A stretch of 10,147 nucleotides of DNA from Actinomycetota bacterium (GTDB lineage Bacteria > Actinomycetota > UBA4738 > HRBIN12): assembly GCA_005885325.1 (NCBI GenBank), contig VAYX01000011.1:1-10147 (forward strand), given 5' to 3'. Under the pieces are notes generated by a model. It was given only the letters and a program-made list of their open reading frames with translations, was not told the DNA's origin and ran no database searches. Positions 7,301-10,147 of the stretch are shown piece by piece; position 1 is the stretch's first letter; every line of letters begins with the position of its first letter. Position numbers and translations under genes: made by a program.

Positions 7301-7637
7301 CGTTCACCAGCCTCGCGTAGCGGAACAGGACGTTCCCGCCGAGCGAGCGGACCTCCTGTACCGCACTGTCCTGCGATCGCATCGCGGAACCGACGACTCG
7401 CCGCTGCGCGCCCGGCGCCAGCCGACCTCCGCCTCGCTCGGCGAGGGACGGCGCCTTCAGCTCGACGAAGTAGCGGCCGAGCTCCCTGGTCGCCAGGATG
7501 GCCGGCCGGAACCCCTTGGGGAGCACGCGCTCCGAGCCCACACCGAGCCTCCGCGCCCGCTCACCCGCGGATGCCAGCGGCGCGCCGAGCGCGAGGAGCG
7601 AGACGAGCGACGCTGCGAGGACGACGCGGAACCTCAT
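4359..7637 (-). CDS. Secreted subtilisin-like serine protease (S8) with PA domain
   Basis: The predicted protein has 1092 residues. Order of parts: Sec signal peptide (residues 1-24, basic n-region, hydrophobic core, cleavage after LASA); an I9-like propeptide (about 52-140); the S8 catalytic domain, with Asp174 in VVDTGVD, His246 in DGHGTHVAG, Asn347 in AAGNSGN and Ser600 in FSGTSMATPHVSG; an inserted PA domain (about 400-525, Cys441 and Cys467 probably bonded); a subtilase-type fibronectin-like domain (about 665-755); and a C-terminal region (about 800-1092) I do not recognise, with six cysteines. The architecture resembles Vpr-like extracellular subtilases. There is no membrane anchor, so the product is probably released. 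ATG at 7637 has a good ribosome-binding site (AGGGGGG, 7646-7652, eight bases away). The substrate is unknown. It lies between cysO and cysM, with no evident link to cysteine synthesis. Confidence 0.93.
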   Translation of the reverse strand: MRFRVVLAASLVSLLALGAPLASAGERARRLGVGSERVLPKGFRPAILATRELGRYFVELKAPSLAERGGGRLAPGAQRRVVGSAMRSQDSAVQEVRSLGGNVLFRYARLVNAFSARMSAADAASVAQRADVSRVEPVPIVIRSNETSVPFIGAPQVWRKLGVRGKGMTVAVVDTGVDYTHADFSGPGTPAAYTSNDPSVIEPGSFPTAKVVGGYDFVGANYDVLDASTANDIPVPDPDPLDKDGHGTHVAGTCCGIGVKGSVGKGVAPQASILAVKVWDVGNSTADVLVAGYEFAVDPNGDGNTKDAADVLSFSGGVDYGSGSSIEAKAAKDVVKLGTVFVAAAGNSGNQPNGGSGYILGTPAAAKTVIAVGASIDQFSAQKLSVNAPSGVTLPDGGPIVAQDWAGPLSADVTGRIVDAREFSPVADPDGVPAPDDRMLCDSTPGGSPFAGKIALVFKGPFAAGDCTADDKVLNAQKAGATAVVLWDGFGGLPTQYAPGTSANQVTIPAVSLSGNDSKALAAAISPNAPASYNTVTGNVTLGSTASVIPGYADRMTDFSSEGPARISNDLKPDISAPGNDITSAAVGTGDGSITFSGTSMATPHVSGVATLLRQLHPSWPPAKIKALIMNQATQSLRNLDGSKPVPATVMGSGRVQAYESAATTNLATPGSISFGLQPVHGVQRLVRRVRVTNDDSRAHTYSATASVRYTDFGRGFATIGIGGEGLTATSAHFRLAAGTSTTVQVRLTLNPRAVKAWQQLYGWYYTNPNVDGNIAFRQLGPAGDSFHVPWQVSALAAANTGLSRSALDLTSGSQTMKLTGGGPGVPQADLYLLGTRSPRGSGSEADIAAVGARSFTGATIDGAPAGIPSGTDPYAGLTWQEFLTQDDEPTEPVEFGVWTYGIHNTTESEEIDVVVDVGADGKFADKQVGGDVMVVKLPGPSGTVCVFDLPSTFDTCDATYFQDYSNYNSSVTGLAVDATALGLSAAEHAFSYQVSVCTGAFAGDVPAVNCDVAGDVDPVTGTYGPTLDATLPALAVAPLLCRGFWGGRPCDAGKPIRVGVGSAAPGDDPGILALFPNDAPPAQGAIVRTTT

Positions 7638-7645
7638 CGTGGGAA

Positions 7646-7652
7646 CCCCCCT
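7646..7652 (-). promoter_or_regulatory. Ribosome-binding site of the S8 protease
   Basis: On the - strand this reads AGGGGGG and ends eight bases before the ATG at 7637. It fixes the start at the ATG that begins the signal peptide. Confidence 0.6.
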
Positions 7653-7660
7653 AGTCGAAA

Positions 7661-7718
7661 AGACGCCCGGCCCGGAGGGCTCGAGCGAGGGGGAGCATAC
7701 CCTGGGGGTGGAGCGTCT
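7661..7718 (-). terminator. Possible weak terminator or attenuator between cysO and the protease
   Basis: On the - strand AGACGC (7718-7713) and GCGTCT (7666-7661) form a perfect six-base inverted repeat around 46 bases. A smaller GCCC/GGGC stem (7680-7677 with 7668-7665) lies inside, and a short T4 run follows the right arm. This could lower read-through from cysO into the protease gene. The T-run is short and the outer loop long, so it is only a candidate. A TATGCT at 7699-7694 resembles a -10 box, but no convincing -35 was found 16-18 bases before it. Confidence 0.22.
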
Positions 7719-7730
7719 GGAGGAGGCGGC

Positions 7731-8012
7731 CTACGCCCTGCCTCCGGCCACTGCGGGCAGGATCGAGACGGTGTCTCCTTCCTTCACACTGGTCTCGAGG
7801 GCACCGAGGTATCGCACGTCCTCGTCGTTCACGTAGACGTTGATGAACCGGTGCAAGCCGCCGTCATCGGCCACGATGTTCTTCGTGATACCGGGATACC
7901 GGGACTCCAGGTTGGAAAGCAGGTCGCGAAGCGTCGAACCCTCGGCGTCCACGAGGGCCTCGCCGCCCGCGTGCTTCCGCAGGATCGTGGGGAGCTTCAC
8001 GCGCACCGACAT
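7731..8012 (-). CDS. cysO: CysO-like ubiquitin-fold sulfur-carrier protein with C-terminal GGRA
   Basis: This 93-residue ThiS/MoaD-family carrier closely resembles M. tuberculosis CysO: PTILRKHAGG near the N-terminus, LHRFINVYVNDEDVRYLG in the middle, and GDTVSILPAVAGG at the end. Such proteins are adenylated at the terminal glycine and converted to a thiocarboxylate that donates sulfur to CysM. The mycobacterial protein ends at Gly-Gly; here Arg-Ala follows (codons GGA GGC AGG GCG TAG), so the di-glycine must be exposed by cleavage first, most simply by Mec. The ATG at 8012 is preferred; AGGAGG at 8026-8031 lies 13 bases before it. An in-frame GTG at 8024 is only one base from that site, so it is less likely. 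It begins 20 bases after the E1-like gene, whose stop overlaps the ribosome-binding region. Confidence 0.92.
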   Translation of the reverse strand: MSVRVKLPTILRKHAGGEALVDAEGSTLRDLLSNLESRYPGITKNIVADDGGLHRFINVYVNDEDVRYLGALETSVKEGDTVSILPAVAGGRA

Positions 8013-8025
8013 CTGGGTCGTCACT

Positions 8026-8031
8026 CCTCCT
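8026..8031 (-). promoter_or_regulatory. Ribosome-binding site of cysO
   Basis: AGGAGG on the - strand within a longer purine run (8024-8034) that overlaps the stop codon of the upstream E1-like gene. The spacing of 13 bases to the ATG at 8012 is long, while the alternative GTG at 8024 would be almost in contact, so the site favours the ATG. Confidence 0.55.
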
Positions 8032-8032
8032 T

Positions 8033-8890
8033 CTACACGGTGGTCGACACGCCGTGCTCCGCCTCGGGCGGGGCCTCCCCCGGCGCCAGGCCACAGAAGG
8101 CCTCGTAGTCGATGAGCTCGGTGATCGTCGGTTCCTTCCCGCACACCGGGCAATCGGCATCCCACCGGACGCGTACGGTGGTGAAGTCCATGGCCTGGGC
8201 ATCGAACAGCAACAGGCGGCCGACCAACGGCTCGCCCACGCCGGTGATCAGCTTGATGGCCTCCGTGGCCTGGATGCTCCCCACGATGCCGGGGAGCACG
8301 CCGAACACGCCTCCTTCCGCGCACGAAGGGACCGTGCCCGGAGGCGGTGGCTGGGGGAACAGACACCGGTAGCACGGCGCGTCGTGCCCCGGCATGAACA
8401 CCGTGGCCTGTCCGTCCCACTGGTAGATCGACCCGTAGACGAGCGGCTTGCCGAGCATCTGGGTCGCATCGTTCACCAGGTATCGCACGGGGAAGTTGTC
8501 GGTCCCGTCCACCACGACGTCCCATGGCTCCAGGATCTCGAAGGCGTTGGACGAGGACAGGATGGTGTCGTAGGGAACGATCTGGATGGTCGGGTTGATG
8601 GCCTGGAGCCGGTCCACGGCGCTCGCCACCTTCGGCCGGCCCACGTCGGGAGTCGAATGCACGATCTGCCGCTGGAGATTGGACTCGTCCACCCGGTCGA
8701 AGTCCAGGATCCCGAGCGTCCCCACGCCCGCGGCTGCGAGGTACATCGCGACCGGAGAGCCGAGACCGCCCGCCCCGATCACCAGGACCTTGGAATCCAG
8801 CAGCTTGCGCTGGCCCTCGCCCCCGATCCCCGGAAGGATGATGTGGCGGGAATACCGGCGGACCTGCTCCTCGGTGAAGCCCGGGCTCAT
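8033..8890 (-). CDS. MoeB/ThiF-family E1-like adenylyltransferase for the sulfur carrier, no rhodanese domain
   Basis: This 285-residue enzyme should adenylate the C-terminal glycine of the adjacent CysO with ATP, the first step of thiocarboxylate formation. Visible features are YSRHIILPGIGGEGQ at the N-terminus, the ATP-binding GAGGLGSP at 39-46, DFDRVDESNLQRQ near 63-75, VDGTDNF near 127-133, and a zinc site from Cys-Tyr-Arg-Cys (173-176) and Cys-Pro-Val-Cys (247-250). Cys190 in PSCAEGGVFGVLPG is at the position of the reactive cysteine of ThiF/MoeB proteins. The longer MoeZ proteins carry a C-terminal rhodanese domain; this one stops before it. The ATG at 8890 overlaps the mec stop (ATGA), and family homology begins there; the frame remains open upstream only as a shadow of mec. 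A role in molybdopterin or thiamine synthesis cannot be excluded, but context favours CysO. Confidence 0.92.
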   Translation of the reverse strand: MSPGFTEEQVRRYSRHIILPGIGGEGQRKLLDSKVLVIGAGGLGSPVAMYLAAAGVGTLGILDFDRVDESNLQRQIVHSTPDVGRPKVASAVDRLQAINPTIQIVPYDTILSSSNAFEILEPWDVVVDGTDNFPVRYLVNDATQMLGKPLVYGSIYQWDGQATVFMPGHDAPCYRCLFPQPPPPGTVPSCAEGGVFGVLPGIVGSIQATEAIKLITGVGEPLVGRLLLFDAQAMDFTTVRVRWDADCPVCGKEPTITELIDYEAFCGLAPGEAPPEAEHGVSTTV

Positions 8891-9300
8891 CGGATCGTCA
8901 GCTCCTCCTCGTCGACCTCGCCGTCCGTGATGCGGAAGGCCCGGACCACCGGGCTGTCTCTGTCGGACAGGGACACCACCAGGTAGTACACGTCCGGATA
9001 GAACGGCTGCACCCACCGGGCCCGGTCGCGATCGGTCTCCGAGGGGTAGGCCTCGGTGTGCGTGTGGGTGTGGTAGATGCCCCACAGCTCCGAGCCCGCC
9101 TCCTCGATCTCCTTGGTGACCCGCAGCTGCTCCGTCGGGTCGAGCCGGTAGGACATGGCGCTCTCGTCCATGTTGCGCATGGTGAACACCTTCACGGCGC
9201 TTCCGTCGGTCCCGGCGATCAGCCCGCAGGCCTCATTGGGGAACTCCCGAAGCCCGTGTTCCACGATCTCCTTGGCGAAGAGGGTGTCGAGCTCGACCAT
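8887..9300 (-). CDS. mec: Mec-type JAMM metallopeptidase (M67)
   Basis: This 137-residue zinc peptidase matches the Mec family that removes newly made cysteine from the C-terminus of CysO. The JAMM signature is complete: Glu23 in NEACG, then His77-x-His79, Ser87 and Asp90 within YHTHTHTEAYPSETD. The proline that usually follows the second histidine is Thr, and the TEAYPS segment matches mycobacterial Mec. In this genome it may also remove the Arg-Ala tail of CysO. Start is ATG at 9300; no clear ribosome-binding site precedes it, so translation may be near-leaderless if the candidate promoter just upstream is real. It overlaps the E1-like gene by four bases and lies 49 bases after selD on the same strand. 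Confidence 0.93.
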   Translation of the reverse strand: MVELDTLFAKEIVEHGLREFPNEACGLIAGTDGSAVKVFTMRNMDESAMSYRLDPTEQLRVTKEIEEAGSELWGIYHTHTHTEAYPSETDRDRARWVQPFYPDVYYLVVSLSDRDSPVVRAFRITDGEVDEEELTIR

Positions 9301-9311
9301 TGCAACAGCGA

Positions 9312-9343
9312 TAACTGTAGCAGCGGGCTGCTATTCCCTGAAT
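9312..9343 (-). promoter_or_regulatory. Candidate promoter with internal 16-bp dyad upstream of mec
   Basis: On the - strand, TTCAGG (9342-9337) and TACAGT (9319-9314) are 17 bases apart, resembling -35 and -10 boxes with three and four of six consensus matches. Transcription would begin only a few bases before the mec ATG. The spacer holds a perfect inverted repeat, TAGCAGC-2 bases-GCTGCTA at 9318-9333. The two-base spacer makes it more like a dimer-binding operator than a hairpin, though a six-base stem with a four-base loop is possible. There is no T-run after it on either strand, so it is not a typical terminator. This is inference from base patterns only. Confidence 0.35.
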
Positions 9344-9349
9344 CGCCGT

Positions 9350-10147
9350 TCAGTCCGGCGTGAGCCTGCCCTCGACGGTGATGTGGCCCGGCTCGCCGGC
9401 CTCGGTGAGGCCGACCTCGACGGCCTGGACCCCCCGCTCCACCAGGCGAAGCCGCATGTCCTCGGGGTCGGTGGCGGCGATCAGCAGGCCGCCGGAGGTC
9501 TGGGCGTCGGCCAGGACGAGCTGCTCGGCTTCGGTGAGCTCCCCCCAGTCCACGAAGGGCTGGAGATACGCGTGGTTGCGCTTCGTGCCGCTCGGCACGA
9601 CGTCGGCCCGGGCCAGCTCGAGCACGTCGGAGAGCACGGGCACGGCCCCGGCGAACACCGAGGCGGAGACGCCCGAGGCGGCCAGCATCTTCTGGAGGTG
9701 CCCGAGGAGCCCGAACCCGGTCACGTCGGTGGCGGCGCGAGCATCGCCCGCCACCATGGCGGCCGACGCGTCCGCGTTCAGCGTGGTCATGACGTCGACG
9801 GCGGCCTTCACCTGGGAGTCCGTGGCCTTCTCCCGCTTGATGGCGGTCGTGATGATCCCCAAGCCGAGCGGCTTGGTCAGGAACAGGGCCGCGCCGGCCG
9901 GCGCCGTGGAGTTCCGCACGATCCGCTCGACCGGGACGAACCCCATGGCCACCATGCCGTACTTGGGCTCGGGGTCGGTGATGGAATGGCCGCCCACGAT
10001 GGCGACCCCGGCCTCCCCGGCCATGTCCTGTCCCCCCTGCATCACCCGGGCCAGCAGCTCGAGCGGCAGATCGTCCACCGGCCAGCTCGTCAGGTTCAGG
10101 GCCATGACCGGATAGCCCCCCATCGCGTAGACGTCGCTGAAGGCGTT
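9350..10147 (-). CDS. selD: Selenide, water dikinase (selenophosphate synthase), 5'-truncated by window edge
   Basis: The visible 265 residues are the C-terminal part of SelD, which makes selenophosphate from selenide and ATP for selenocysteine or selenouridine formation. The frame is open through the right edge; the first visible residues, NAFSDVYAMGG, match the conserved metal- and ATP-binding segment. Further motifs are IVGGHSI, LTKPLGLGIITTA, DVTGFGLLGH and AQTSGGLLIA. The N-terminal part with the catalytic Cys or Sec and the glycine-rich loop lies outside the window. An ATG occurs inside NAFSDVYAM but is not the start, since conserved sequence precedes it. The stop is at 9350-9352. Being 49 bases before mec on the same strand, it may share a transcript, but the spacer also has a candidate promoter. 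Confidence 0.95.
   Translation of the reverse strand, partial: NAFSDVYAMGGYPVMALNLTSWPVDDLPLELLARVMQGGQDMAGEAGVAIVGGHSITDPEPKYGMVAMGFVPVERIVRNSTAPAGAALFLTKPLGLGIITTAIKREKATDSQVKAAVDVMTTLNADASAAMVAGDARAATDVTGFGLLGHLQKMLAASGVSASVFAGAVPVLSDVLELARADVVPSGTKRNHAYLQPFVDWGELTEAEQLVLADAQTSGGLLIAATDPEDMRLRLVERGVQAVEVGLTEAGEPGHITVEGRLTPD

Noticed and set aside
7638..7730. A riboswitch in the leader of the protease gene.
   Set aside because: The 93-base spacer has inverted repeats, but I could not match it to any known riboswitch class, so only a weak terminator candidate is listed.
4221..8108. A very long open frame on the + strand, about 1295 codons, antisense to the protease, cysO and part of the E1-like gene.
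   Set aside because: It is rich in Arg, Gly, His and Val with no recognisable domain, and it mirrors the codon pattern of the real - strand genes. Long antisense frames are expected in high-GC DNA.
8891..9085. N-terminal extension of the E1-like gene to an upstream start at 9085.
   Set aside because: The added residues are a frame-shifted reading of mec and lack homology; ATG at 8890 overlaps the mec stop and begins the conserved domain.
1..10147. Mobile elements, CRISPR arrays, tRNA or rRNA genes, defence systems.
   Set aside because: No transposase, integrase, direct-repeat array, tRNA-like cloverleaf or defence-gene domain was seen; the genes are metabolic or housekeeping plus one secreted protease.

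Overview
The window is about 10 kb of high-GC bacterial chromosome, almost fully coding, with frequent GTG starts and tightly overlapping genes. Gene content and order match the actinobacterial neighbourhood known in Mycobacterium tuberculosis as mec-cysO-cysM-(rhomboid)-murI-Rv1339-rph-rdgB (Rv1334 to Rv1341). The most likely source is an Actinomycetota member, probably outside the mycobacteria because several details differ; the sequence alone does not fix the lineage. No tRNA, rRNA, CRISPR array, transposase or phage gene was seen.

Layout: at the left edge, on the + strand, is the 3' part of a DinB-like gene (1-536). Everything else is on the - strand and reads right to left: partial selD (10147-9350), mec (9300-8887), a MoeB/ThiF-type E1-like enzyme (8890-8033), cysO (8012-7731), a large secreted subtilisin-like protease (7637-4359), cysM (4335-3403), murI (3399-2572), an Rv1339-type metallo-beta-lactamase-fold hydrolase (2581-1829), rph (1832-1110) and rdgB (1113-508). 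There is no gene-free stretch over 300 bases. The two longest gaps are 93 bases (7638-7730) and 49 bases (9301-9349), and each holds possible regulatory structure.

How the genes fit together: the right-hand block encodes a cysteine pathway based on a protein thiocarboxylate. The E1-like enzyme would activate the CysO C-terminus, a sulfur source would convert it to a thiocarboxylate, CysM would join that sulfur to O-phosphoserine-derived aminoacrylate to give a CysO-cysteine adduct, and Mec would release cysteine. Here the activating enzyme lies inside the cluster (in M. tuberculosis, MoeZ is encoded elsewhere), and CysO ends in Gly-Gly-Arg-Ala, so it seems to need trimming before activation. 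The left block (murI, MBL hydrolase, rph, rdgB) serves cell-wall precursor supply, probable phosphodiester or cyclic-nucleotide hydrolysis, RNA 3'-end maturation and nucleotide-pool cleaning. It is joined by 3-base gaps or 4- to 10-base overlaps and is very probably one transcript.

The genes are mostly recognisable families. The points that deserve attention are the -RA tail on CysO, the subtilase inserted between cysO and cysM, the altered MurI active-site motif, and a perfect 16-bp dyad upstream of mec. I did not find convincing evidence for a wholly new system.
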